Assembly: GCA_009924885.1 (NCBI GenBank)
Contig: RFQS01000086.1
Coordinates: 1-9,075 of the forward strand
DNA: 9,075 bases
Source: Pseudomonadota bacterium
GTDB taxonomy: Bacteria; Cyanobacteriota; Vampirovibrionia; LMEP-6097
Direction: 5' to 3'
Below, in pieces: positions 1 through 7,300 of the stretch; position 1 is the stretch's first letter; each line of letters opens with the position of its first letter. The notes below the pieces were generated by a model. That model was not told the DNA's origin and searched no databases. It saw only the letters and a list, made by a program, of their open reading frames with translations. Position numbers and translations under genes: made by a program.

Positions 1-618
1 TTTAGTACTATTCATAAATATGCGAAGCAGGCTTCTGTAAATCTAGCCGATGAACGTGGTGTTTGTCCTGATGGTGGAAACCAGCGTAATAGTAATGTTA
101 TAGCTATAGCACCTACAGCAAATATTTCAGTTATCTGTGGTGGAGCGACTCCTTGTGTAGAACCTATCGCGGGGAATGCTTACTTGCAGAAGACTCTAAG
201 TGGAAGCTTTCTTGTTAAGAACTTACAATTAGAGCAGCTTTTAGAAGAGAAAGGACAGAATAAACCTGAAATCTGGAGAAAAATTATTGAAGATAAAGGT
301 AGCGTTAGAAATCTTGATTTCTTGACGGATGAAGAAAAAAAGATTTTTAAAACTGGATATGAGTTAGATATGAAAGAGCTCATTATTCAAGCTGCTGACA
401 GACAGAAATATATTTGCCAGTCTCAGTCTTTAAATCTTTTCCTGAAATCACCAATCAGCGGTAAACAGCTTAATGATGTACATGTACTTGCTCATGAATT
501 AGGCGTTAAATCGTTATATTATTTAAGATCAGAATCCGTTATAGAAGCTGATTCTGTAGACAATACAGCAGTTAGAAGACAGGTGAGTGTCGGGGAAGAA
601 TGTAGCGTCTGTCAGTAG
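1..618 (+). CDS. nrdA: Ribonucleoside-diphosphate reductase, class I large (alpha) subunit, C-terminal part
   Basis: Reduces ribonucleoside diphosphates to deoxyribonucleotides together with a radical-generating small subunit (NrdB), which is not in this window. The frame is open from base 1, so the gene is cut by the left edge and only the last 205 residues are visible. The visible part matches the end of the catalytic barrel: an AIAPTANIS segment at residues 37-45, equivalent to the E. coli PSETSSQ phosphate-binding loop, then VEPIAGNAYLQKTLSGSFLVKN. The adjacent tyrosines of the radical-transfer path are in SLYYLRS, codons 517-522. The chain ends ECSVCQ, a C-terminal redox cysteine pair (codons 601-603 and 610-612) of the kind that re-reduces the active site. 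The active-site cysteines and the allosteric N-terminal domain lie upstream and cannot be judged. ybaB follows after 23 bases. Confidence 0.93.
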   Translation, partial: FSTIHKYAKQASVNLADERGVCPDGGNQRNSNVIAIAPTANISVICGGATPCVEPIAGNAYLQKTLSGSFLVKNLQLEQLLEEKGQNKPEIWRKIIEDKGSVRNLDFLTDEEKKIFKTGYELDMKELIIQAADRQKYICQSQSLNLFLKSPISGKQLNDVHVLAHELGVKSLYYLRSESVIEADSVDNTAVRRQVSVGEECSVCQ

Positions 619-624
619 ATAGGT

Positions 625-630
625 TATAAT
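625..630 (+). promoter_or_regulatory. Possible −10 box ahead of ybaB
   Basis: A perfect TATAAT sits 11 bases before the ybaB ATG, in the short gap after nrdA. I see no good −35 hexamer at the expected distance (602-607 reads gtagcg). If used, transcription would start around 637, leaving a leader of only about 5 bases. In AT-rich DNA such hexamers occur by chance, so this is weak. Confidence 0.3.
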
Positions 631-641
631 AATAATTCGCC

Positions 642-971
642 ATGGATCAGCAAGACCTAAAAAAAGCTTTAAAACAAGCCCAAGATATGCAAGAGGGTCT
701 CCTGAAGGTTCAGGAAGAGCTTTCTCATAAAGTTTTAGAAGCTAGTTCTTATGATGGAATAGTCGATGTTACTATGTCTGCTCAGGGTGATTTCAGATCT
801 TTAAAGATTAACTATAATCTTCTAGCAATTAAGTATCCAAGTTTGGCAGAAGCCTGTCCAGTAATAGAGAAGGCTGCTGTTAGTGCTATTAAAAGAGCTA
901 CGGAGATGGCTACCGACCTTACTAAAGCTAAGTTAAAGCTAATTTCTGAAGGCATGGGGCTTGCTGAATAG
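642..971 (+). CDS. ybaB: YbaB/EbfC family nucleoid-associated DNA-binding protein
   Basis: A small protein of 109 residues, the usual size for the YbaB/EbfC family, whose members form dimers that bind DNA and are commonly encoded next to recR. Residues 1-33 form a charged, Gln/Lys/Glu-rich amphipathic helix (LKKALKQAQDMQEGLLKVQEEL), matching the family's N-terminal coil. A central strand block, GIVDVTMSAQGDFRSLKIN, corresponds to the family's G-x-V-x-V-x-M-x-G core. A C-terminal helical half (about residues 70-104) follows, with Ala/Lys-rich helices. The ATG at 642 gives the expected N-terminus. The only Shine-Dalgarno-like bases (AGGT, 621-624) are 17 bases upstream, too far to be convincing. 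The stop overlaps the AGG that serves recR, so the two genes are probably co-transcribed and coupled. The specific role in this organism is inferred from the family. Confidence 0.88.
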   Translation: MDQQDLKKALKQAQDMQEGLLKVQEELSHKVLEASSYDGIVDVTMSAQGDFRSLKINYNLLAIKYPSLAEACPVIEKAAVSAIKRATEMATDLTKAKLKLISEGMGLAE

Positions 972-979
972 GTTGTTCT

Positions 980-1624
980 GTGGAGTACACTAGAGCTTTA
1001 GCTGAGCTTATAGAAGAATTTAATAAATTTCCAGGAGTTGGTCCTAAATCTGCTCAGAGAATGGCTTTTTCCTTGTTAAAAAAATCAACAGAGCAGGTAC
1101 AGCGTTTTCTTGAAGTCGTACGTATCGCTAAAAATGATATTAAATATTGTAAATATTGCTTTAATTTAACTTCTGATGAGGTCTGTGAGATCTGTTTAAA
1201 TAATCAACGGGATGGGAATCTTTTGTGTGTAGTCGCCGAGGTAAAGGATCTTATCGCTATAGAAAAAACCCGAGAGTTTAGAGGAAAATATCATGTACTA
1301 GGTGGTTTGATCTCACCTTTAGACGGTATTTCTAGTGTTGATTTAAATATTAGTCCTTTAGTAGAACGCCTTAAGCTTATGCAGGGGGAGATAGAGCTAA
1401 TATTTGCTATCAGCCCAAGTACTGAAGGTGAGGCTACTATGTTGTTTTTAAAAAGAGCTTTATCACAGTTAGATATAGGCACTGCCGTGGGGGATGCTGA
1501 TTCGAGATTGAGTAGATCTATTTTAGTTACTCGCCTTGCTTATGGTTTACCTTTGGGTTCTGATTTAGATTATGCTGATGAGCTTACTATAGTGAAGGCT
1601 TTAGAAGCTCGAGTGAGTATATAG
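980..1624 (+). CDS. recR: Recombination mediator protein RecR
   Basis: RecR works with RecO (and RecF) to load RecA onto SSB-coated single-stranded DNA during gap repair. All family parts are visible: a helix-hairpin-helix at residues 18-30 (FPGVGPKSAQRMAF), a four-cysteine zinc finger C57-x2-C60-x8-C69-x2-C72, and a Toprim domain from about residue 81 with VVAEVKD (Glu87) and SPSTEGEAT (145-153). The C-terminal signature is ARGLPxG-like, here RLAYGLPLGSDLDYADE. The start is GTG at 980, preceded by AGG at 970-972 with a 7-base spacer; this gives the expected MEYTRALAELIEEF N-terminus. The protein has 214 residues against about 200 in the family. The excess maps to roughly residues 168-181 (around GDADSRLSRS), between the Toprim core and the C-terminal signature. 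It lies 8 bases after ybaB, the classic ybaB-recR pairing. Confidence 0.96.
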   Translation: MEYTRALAELIEEFNKFPGVGPKSAQRMAFSLLKKSTEQVQRFLEVVRIAKNDIKYCKYCFNLTSDEVCEICLNNQRDGNLLCVVAEVKDLIAIEKTREFRGKYHVLGGLISPLDGISSVDLNISPLVERLKLMQGEIELIFAISPSTEGEATMLFLKRALSQLDIGTAVGDADSRLSRSILVTRLAYGLPLGSDLDYADELTIVKALEARVSI

Positions 1625-1626
1625 TC

Positions 1627-1678
1627 AGAGACCGCTGCACAACTCCATTTTCTGCGTTTTCGTTAAGCAGCGGTCTCT
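1627..1678. repeat. Perfect 12-bp inverted repeat with 28-base loop, recR-gatC spacer
   Basis: The left arm agagaccgctgc (1627-1638) and the right arm gcagcggtctct (1667-1678) are exact reverse complements separated by 28 bases. The arms are GC-rich against the surrounding AT-rich DNA. A second, shorter pairing competes for the right arm: ctgc at 1652-1655 can pair with gcag at 1667-1670. There is no T-run after the right arm on the + strand, nor after the left arm on the − strand, so it is not a canonical intrinsic terminator. It ends two bases before an extended −10-like box for gatC, so it could be an operator, a folded RNA element or a T-less terminator for the upstream unit. Function is unassigned. 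Confidence 0.7.
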
Positions 1679-1679
1679 A

Positions 1680-1688
1680 TGCTAAAAT
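1680..1688 (+). promoter_or_regulatory. Possible extended −10 promoter of gatC-pyrG
   Basis: TGCTAAAAT fits the extended −10 pattern (TG-n-TAnAAT) and ends 8 bases before the gatC ATG at 1697. No clear −35 is present, though an extended −10 can work without one. A start site near 1695 would give an essentially leaderless gatC message. This agrees with the lack of a Shine-Dalgarno sequence before gatC. Confidence 0.4.
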
Positions 1689-1696
1689 CGTAAGAC

Positions 1697-2008
1697 ATGA
1701 GTATCGAAAAAGAGCAAGTGCGAAAGATAGCTAACTTAGCGAAACTTTCATTAACGGAGGAAGAGCTAGATGAGCAGTCTGGAAACCTTTCTAGGATTCT
1801 TGATTATGTAGCGACTTTAAGTGAGATGAATACTAAGAATATTCAACCGTTAACAGGTCCTTTGGATTTGGCAAATGTAGTGAGAGAAGATGAGCCATTA
1901 GCTAGTTCTAAAGAATTATTAGAATCTATGATAGCTAATTTACCTGATAAAGAAGAAATTCAGGAAGGCGTGGGTATTAAAGTACCTAAAATGGTTAGTT
2001 CTAATTAA
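1697..2008 (+). CDS. gatC: Aspartyl/glutamyl-tRNA(Asn/Gln) amidotransferase subunit C
   Basis: GatC is the small stabilising subunit of the GatCAB complex, which amidates misacylated Glu-tRNA(Gln) and/or Asp-tRNA(Asn). At 103 residues it has the normal family length. Family marks are EQVRKIANLAKLSLTEEE (residues 6-23), ILDYVATLSEMNT (34-46), the proline-containing turn plus VVREDEP (61-67), and the C-terminal KVPKMV (95-100) that packs on GatA. gatA and gatB are not in this window, so subunits are encoded elsewhere or the operon is split. The presence of gatC implies the organism makes Gln-tRNA or Asn-tRNA by the indirect route. The ATG at 1697 is the first start giving the family N-terminus; no ribosome binding site is evident. 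pyrG follows after 18 bases. Confidence 0.92.
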   Translation: MSIEKEQVRKIANLAKLSLTEEELDEQSGNLSRILDYVATLSEMNTKNIQPLTGPLDLANVVREDEPLASSKELLESMIANLPDKEEIQEGVGIKVPKMVSSN

Positions 2009-2013
2009 GTATC

Positions 2014-2016
2014 AGG
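2014..2016 (+). promoter_or_regulatory. Ribosome binding site for pyrG
   Basis: AGG, in the context cAGGt, lies 10 bases before the ATG at 2027. This is a weak but plausible Shine-Dalgarno sequence in the short gatC-pyrG gap. A purine stretch (aaagag, 2021-2026) directly touching the ATG is too close to serve. Confidence 0.4.
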
Positions 2017-2026
2017 TTCTAAAGAG

Positions 2027-3703
2027 ATGACGAAGTATATTTTTGTTACAGGTGGCGTAGTAAGTAGCTTAGGAAAAGGAATAGTTTCAGCTAGCTTAGG
2101 CAGATTGTTAAAATCTAGGGGCTATAAGGTTTCTATACAGAAACTAGACCCTTATCTAAATGTAGATCCGGGTACTATGTCACCATACCAGCATGGTGAG
2201 GTTTTTGTTACAGATGACGGAGCAGAGACAGATCTAGACTTAGGTCATTATGAGCGTTTTATTGATGAGAATTTACAGAAAACGAACAGTGTTACGGCTG
2301 GTAAAATCTATTCAGATGTAATCTCCAAAGAGCGTCGTGGTGAATATCTCGGTGGCACTGTGCAGATGGTACCCCATGTTACGAATGAGATTAAAGACCG
2401 TATTAGAAAGGCAGCTGAAAAGTCTTCAGCGGATGTTCTTATCGTAGAAGTAGGTGGTACTGTAGGCGATATAGAAAGTTCTATATTCTTAGAGGCTATA
2501 AGACAGTTTAAGAAAGATGCTGGTAAAAATAATTCACTTTATATTCATGTCACTTTAGTTCCTAACATTAAAGTTACGAACGAGCTGAAAACTAAACCCA
2601 CACAGCATAGCGTGGAATTACTGCGTTCAAAAGGTATTCATCCGAATATACTTGTACTTCGCTCAGAGCAGGATGTTCCAGAGAGCTTAAGAGAGAAGCT
2701 GAGTCTGTTTACTGATGTGCCTTTTTCTAATATTATTGAGAGCTCAGATTGCACCAGTATCTATGAGGTGCCGCTAATGCTTGAGAATAAAGGTTTAGCG
2801 AATAGAGTTTTAGATGAATTAGGCTTAGAAAGCAGTGAACCTAATTTAACTAGCTGGAAGGAAACGGTTGGTAAAATTAAAAGTAAGCCAGATTGTAAGC
2901 TGAGAATCGCTTTGGTCGGGAAATATATTAAATTATCAGATGCTTATATATCTGTAATAGAGTCACTGAGGCATGCTTGTGCAGAATTTGGGCAGCAGTT
3001 TGAGTTAGTTATGGTACTCTCTGATGATATTAATTCATTAGAGGATGCAAATAAGGCTTTAGCAGATATAGATGCTATCTGTATCCCAGGCGGTTTTGGG
3101 GATAGAGGTATAGAAGGTAAGCTAGTCGCAATACAGTATGCACGGCTTAATAAGATCCCTTTACTCGGTCTCTGCCTAGGTCTTCAGTGTTTAGTTATAG
3201 AATATGCCCGTAATGTTTTGGGCTTAGAGAATGCTAACAGTGTAGAGTTTAATACTCGTACGCCAGATCCAGTTATTCACTTAATGCATGATCAGAAGAG
3301 TGTCCAAGATAAAGGTGGGACTATGCGTTTAGGCTCATATCCTTGTCACTTGGTGGCTAATACTAAAGCCTATGAAGCCTATCAGCGTGCTCGCCAGTTA
3401 TCAAGCAGTTCTGCTGGTGAGCCTTTGATTAATGAAAGACACCGTCACCGTTATGAATTTAATAATAAATATAAGAACATGCTTGAAGCAGCAGGTCTTA
3501 AAGTCTCAGGATTATCCCCAGATGCTTCTTTGGTGGAGATAGTGGAGATAGTGGATCATCCATTTATGCTGGCTTGTCAGTTCCATCCTGAGTTTAAATC
3601 TAGACCAGACAGACCTCATCCATTATTCTTAGCTTTAGTAGAAGCTGCGACCAAGATTAAGTCTGAGACGGCTATTGAGTTTAAGAAGGATCTTATTTCT
3701 TAG
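2027..3703 (+). CDS. pyrG: CTP synthase (glutamine-hydrolysing)
   Basis: Converts UTP, ATP and glutamine to CTP, the last step of pyrimidine nucleotide synthesis, in the cytosol. The N-terminal synthetase domain (about 1-265) has the P-loop-like GGVVSSLGKG (9-18), the DPGTMSPYQHGEVFVTDDGAETDLDLGHYERF block (47-78), and the UTP/CTP-site motif KTKPTQHS (188-195). The C-terminal class I glutamine amidotransferase domain (about 290-545) has GGFGDRG (355-361), the nucleophile Cys383 in GLCLGLQ, and the His520/Glu522 pair in QFHPEF. All catalytic residues are present. Length is 558 against about 535-550 usual. The extra residues lie mainly around 453-466 (QRARQLSSSSAGEP), just before the conserved NERHRHRYEFNN. 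The ATG at 2027 begins the family-typical MTKYIFVTGG. It follows gatC and converges on the − strand locus 21 bases downstream; no intrinsic terminator is visible in that gap. Confidence 0.98.
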   Translation: MTKYIFVTGGVVSSLGKGIVSASLGRLLKSRGYKVSIQKLDPYLNVDPGTMSPYQHGEVFVTDDGAETDLDLGHYERFIDENLQKTNSVTAGKIYSDVISKERRGEYLGGTVQMVPHVTNEIKDRIRKAAEKSSADVLIVEVGGTVGDIESSIFLEAIRQFKKDAGKNNSLYIHVTLVPNIKVTNELKTKPTQHSVELLRSKGIHPNILVLRSEQDVPESLREKLSLFTDVPFSNIIESSDCTSIYEVPLMLENKGLANRVLDELGLESSEPNLTSWKETVGKIKSKPDCKLRIALVGKYIKLSDAYISVIESLRHACAEFGQQFELVMVLSDDINSLEDANKALADIDAICIPGGFGDRGIEGKLVAIQYARLNKIPLLGLCLGLQCLVIEYARNVLGLENANSVEFNTRTPDPVIHLMHDQKSVQDKGGTMRLGSYPCHLVANTKAYEAYQRARQLSSSSAGEPLINERHRHRYEFNNKYKNMLEAAGLKVSGLSPDASLVEIVEIVDHPFMLACQFHPEFKSRPDRPHPLFLALVEAATKIKSETAIEFKKDLIS

Positions 3704-3724
3704 ATTCTCGGCTACATGCCCATT

Positions 3725-4396
3725 TTATTCGACAGCAGCTGCCATCTCATATCTAGAAGTATCGTTGATGTATTTTTCCCAGTCCCAGTTACTTTGTTCA
3801 AACATTTGCATGATGTAGAGTAAAATAGCTAATTCTTGAATGCTTTTGCTTTCTACGCCTACAGTACGCATAGTAGTTGGTTGATCAGCTTTACTGCTAA
3901 GTGCAAAATTAGCAAGAGCTGTACTATCAATGGTGCCTTTATATTTGGCAGGGTTTATTGTCTCGTTTATTGTGCGCCGTTCATCTAGGATTTTTGTTTT
4001 CATATTAGTGCTAGGGTAATTATTAGTATAAGTAAGTCCCATCCCCGCATCTACTAAACGAGGGTCACCAGGCAGAATAAGAGTGGTCTTATTCTCCGCG
4101 GAAGCTGCGGCGATTAAAGCAGCACTAGGTACCCCACTGCTTTCACCAAGAAGGTTTTTAATCATGGTTCTATATAGATTCTGTTCGTTATAACGCCCTG
4201 CTGTTTCTGCTGCGGTAAGTGCTGTTAGCAAAGTGTCAATGTTCTCCATAATTTTTTCGTAAGGATTATCTAAGACTGACTGGTACACCGCGTAGAATAC
4301 TTCCGAAGTTTTTAAATGAGTTACTAGCGATAGCGTCGGGTAGAGGAGGAGCTGGCGGTACTGTGTATGTAGTTCCTGAATCTGGATCAAGACCAA
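3725..4396 (-). CDS. C-terminal part of the giant protein, in the +1 frame (frameshifted continuation)
   Basis: This is probably not an independent gene. It is an open frame of up to 223 residues overlapping the end of the upstream giant frame by 131 bases, in the +1 phase. A stop (TAA) lies just upstream of its first possible start, TTG at 4396, which has no ribosome binding site. The part upstream of about 4309 reads as a shadow (LHTQYRQLLLYP). From the A5 run at 4309-4313 onward (TSEVFYAVYQSVLDNPYEKIMENID...) it looks like a natural continuation: helical, Ala/Thr/Asn/Leu-rich and cysteine-free, like the giant frame. Alternatively it could be restarted by coupling at ATG 4249, 17 bases past the stop of the giant frame, though no Shine-Dalgarno is seen there. 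The C-terminus ends NWDWEKYINDTSRYEMAAAVE, with an N-W alternation echoing the N-terminal side of the locus. No known family is recognised. Confidence 0.6.
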   Translation of the reverse strand: MVLIQIQELHTQYRQLLLYPTLSLVTHLKTSEVFYAVYQSVLDNPYEKIMENIDTLLTALTAAETAGRYNEQNLYRTMIKNLLGESSGVPSAALIAAASAENKTTLILPGDPRLVDAGMGLTYTNNYPSTNMKTKILDERRTINETINPAKYKGTIDSTALANFALSSKADQPTTMRTVGVESKSIQELAILLYIMQMFEQSNWDWEKYINDTSRYEMAAAVE

Positions 4397-7300
4397 AGAT
4401 ATTTACCCCGAACACAGGTAAATTACTATTGTCTAAAGTCCTGCCAAAATAGTCTTTAGTGGTATCTACTCTAGTGTCATTTGCACCGGCTTTAGGAAAA
4501 GGAGCAGCACTCGGATAAAAAATATTTTCCTGAAAATAATTTCTTAGTTTTGTTGCAGTTAAACCATCATCGATCCTTTGTGCAAAGCCTTTACCAGCAG
4601 TTCTAATATCATCAAGATCTTCAAGGCTTTTTTTATTGATTACTGCTGCTGCTTTTGAAGCTGTAAGAAAAGTGTTTATTGTTGTTGGGCTTATAACGCC
4701 GCCGTTGGCGATGGCGCCCTCTGCTATATGGTCTAATATATTTATATCTGCTTCAAGGCTGTCTTTTCCTCTTAAAGCACTGTCACTAATCGGTGAAAAG
4801 GAATTATTCCTTAACCATAGATCGAAAATTTTAAGCTGTTCTTTGATTACAGGGCTTTTGGAGGCTTGCATGTCTTTATAAACTTCATTTAAAGCGACAA
4901 GGAACTCTCTTGCGTCTGTCAATGTTGTAAATGGTGGCAATACACTTGTTTTGGTGCCTAATAATTGTTTTAGATCCCAGCCCTGATTACCACTCGTGTC
5001 TGGTGCTATATTGCGACCAGTGACGGAATTACGTGGGTCTGTTGCGGGTTTTCTTAAGTCGAAAGATAGATATTCCAGATTAGCCTCATAGCCACTGTAT
5101 TGATATAGTCCATCTTTAGGCGAGATAGCTGCAGCTTCTCGGTGCTCTAAATCTATGATAGGTAGGGTCTGAGTATCATCTTTAATTTTTCTTTTATTTA
5201 ATAACTGTATAATTCCAGCTTCGTAGTTGGGGGGGGTTGAGCCAGTTTGATTTTCAATTTGAGTAAGTAAGTGGATAGTGGAGTAGATTTCAGATTCCGG
5301 TCCAGATTTGGGTTTTTTAATTTCGCCTGCTAAGGAGACTTCTAATGCATTTATATTTTCAGTTATGGGTATTAGATTTGTTACTTGCGTAAGTATCGTT
5401 TGAAATTCTGTGGAGGCAGTAATGCTAGTGTCGCTAGCTAAGGATTCTATATACTCTCTCAAATTTTGAGTATTACCTCCGAATAATTCAGGAGGTGTTC
5501 CAAAAGCAGCGAGTGGCGGATTTTTAGTAGTACCACCAGAAAGTGTATTAAAAAGTATATTGAAATGCTGCATCTTTCTGATATAGAGTTGTTTATTCGC
5601 TGTAGTAAATCCCGCCGAATTTCCCATTACAGTTTCTAAGGCGTCTAAGGAATTTGTATAGTCAGCATCTCCCCTCATTATTTCTCTCAGCGTGAAGGAG
5701 TCAGCTTTAGAGTTATCTACTGTACTGTTGAGGGTTAATGGATCTGATCGTTTGGCATTAACAAGACTAGTAGGACCAGTACCAGTAATTGAGTCGCCAG
5801 GAGGATAGTTATATGCTACAGGGGTGATTAGGTTCTTATATCTATCATGAGTTTTTATATCAGTGAGAGTATAGTTATTTGTATTGGGTAGGGCGTCTGG
5901 GTCTAGTAGTTTTCCTTCTAGGAAAAATTCTAAAAGCTTTTTTCTTGCTGCTATAATATTTGCTTTATCGGCACCAGTGTAATCTACTAGGTTTTGATAA
6001 CCCACTTTAGAATTAATAAGTGCAGTTTTTATAGCAGTTGTATTTAAAGAGCCAGTAAAGCTTGTCCAAAAACTGTCATCGATGATGGAATTTAGTCCAG
6101 TAAAATTAAATTTAGCCCTTTCACTGAAAGCTACTATTGGATCATTTGCTGGATCAATATCTCGAGGAGGCTTTTCTCGTGTTGCATCATTTAAGCTATT
6201 CTTAAAGCCCTCAATAAAAGTATTCATATTGACTATATGTGCTTTGAAAGCATCTTTATCAAGGATGCCCGCTAATGTAGATGGAAATGATTTACTACTT
6301 GGATCTAATGCACTGTAAGTAGGAGGATTAAGTAAATCCTTGTAAGGATTTGAAGCATTCCCTTTATCTAGTTTATTGATTGCTACTCCACCAATTGTAT
6401 TCTCATATAGCAATTTTTCTAGTAAATCTTTTCTTGCTTGTATAATATCGTTTTTATCAGCAGCAATCGCCAAAGACCTTCTAGTCACTATAAAAGCAGG
6501 ACCAGGACCAACTTCATATACATCTGCATTTACAATTGCGTTGTAGCTTACAGTAGTCCCAGAAAGAGTAGCCAAGTCGATTTTTGCATCATTAAATGCG
6601 TTATGAATTTGAAAGAGTTCAGGAGCTTTTACTAGGTCGATTTTCCTTGGTGGTTTTTCTTGTTGGCTCGAGTAGAGCATAGTACGTATATTAGTGGCTA
6701 AGGTACCTAAAGTGTTTAAAATACCATTTTGGATATTAGGTTGTGATATTGCTGCTGATATACCTTCAACGGTATAATTAGATCCGTTAATAGTAAATTT
6801 TTTATCTCTGATATCATTTATTAGCTTTTGCTGACCAGGCCTTAGTGAATTGAATTTATAATACCCAGGAGCATTATGTGTAGGATCAACACCTGGGTAT
6901 GCTAGTCCTTTTAATCTATTGAGATCCGCATTGTTGAGTAGCTGCTTTAAATTGTCCATTGGCGTGCCAAGTGTCGTGCTGACTCTATTGAGCGTAGTTA
7001 GAAGATTGTTTAATTCATCAATAGTTTTATCATCTATAAAGACCATGCGATGAGCATCATCATCCGTATTAGTGATAAGAGTTTGCATTGCTGTTTCCAT
7101 CTGATTTGATATCAAAGCAACTACAGGAGATACATCTACATTAAGGTTTGTTTCTGATAATAAAGAAATTTGTTTTAAAATATTGTTTAAATATGTTTGT
7201 GATTCTTTGGATCCAGAAAGTGTGGTCGTATCTATTTTTCCGATATTCGTATTTGGACCGCCTGTCCTTGTAACAGCATTGATACTAATAACATTATTCT

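Noticed and set aside
180..383. − strand open frame under nrdA, and another under recR (1291-1482)
   Set aside because: Both are antisense to well-supported conserved genes.
3533..3555. Tandem 9-bp repeat (gtggagata twice) in pyrG
   Set aside because: It encodes VEIVEIVDHP, which matches the normal family sequence LVEIxExxDHP in length and content; no sign of expansion.
3704..3724. Intrinsic terminator between the convergent genes
   Set aside because: The 21-base gap has no stem of useful length followed by a T-run on either strand; the gcagctgc palindrome nearby (3735-3742) is short and within the coding end.
4300..4320. Programmed −1 ribosomal frameshift signal
   Set aside because: The required shift is +1 (or −2), and zero-frame codons TTT AAA AAC do not give an X-XXY-YYZ heptamer in phase; no strong downstream stem was seen.
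6082..6635. Open frames on the + strand inside the giant gene (also 4636-4881)
   Set aside because: They lie opposite the continuous − strand frame, show no family resemblance and no ribosome binding sites; they are antisense shadows.
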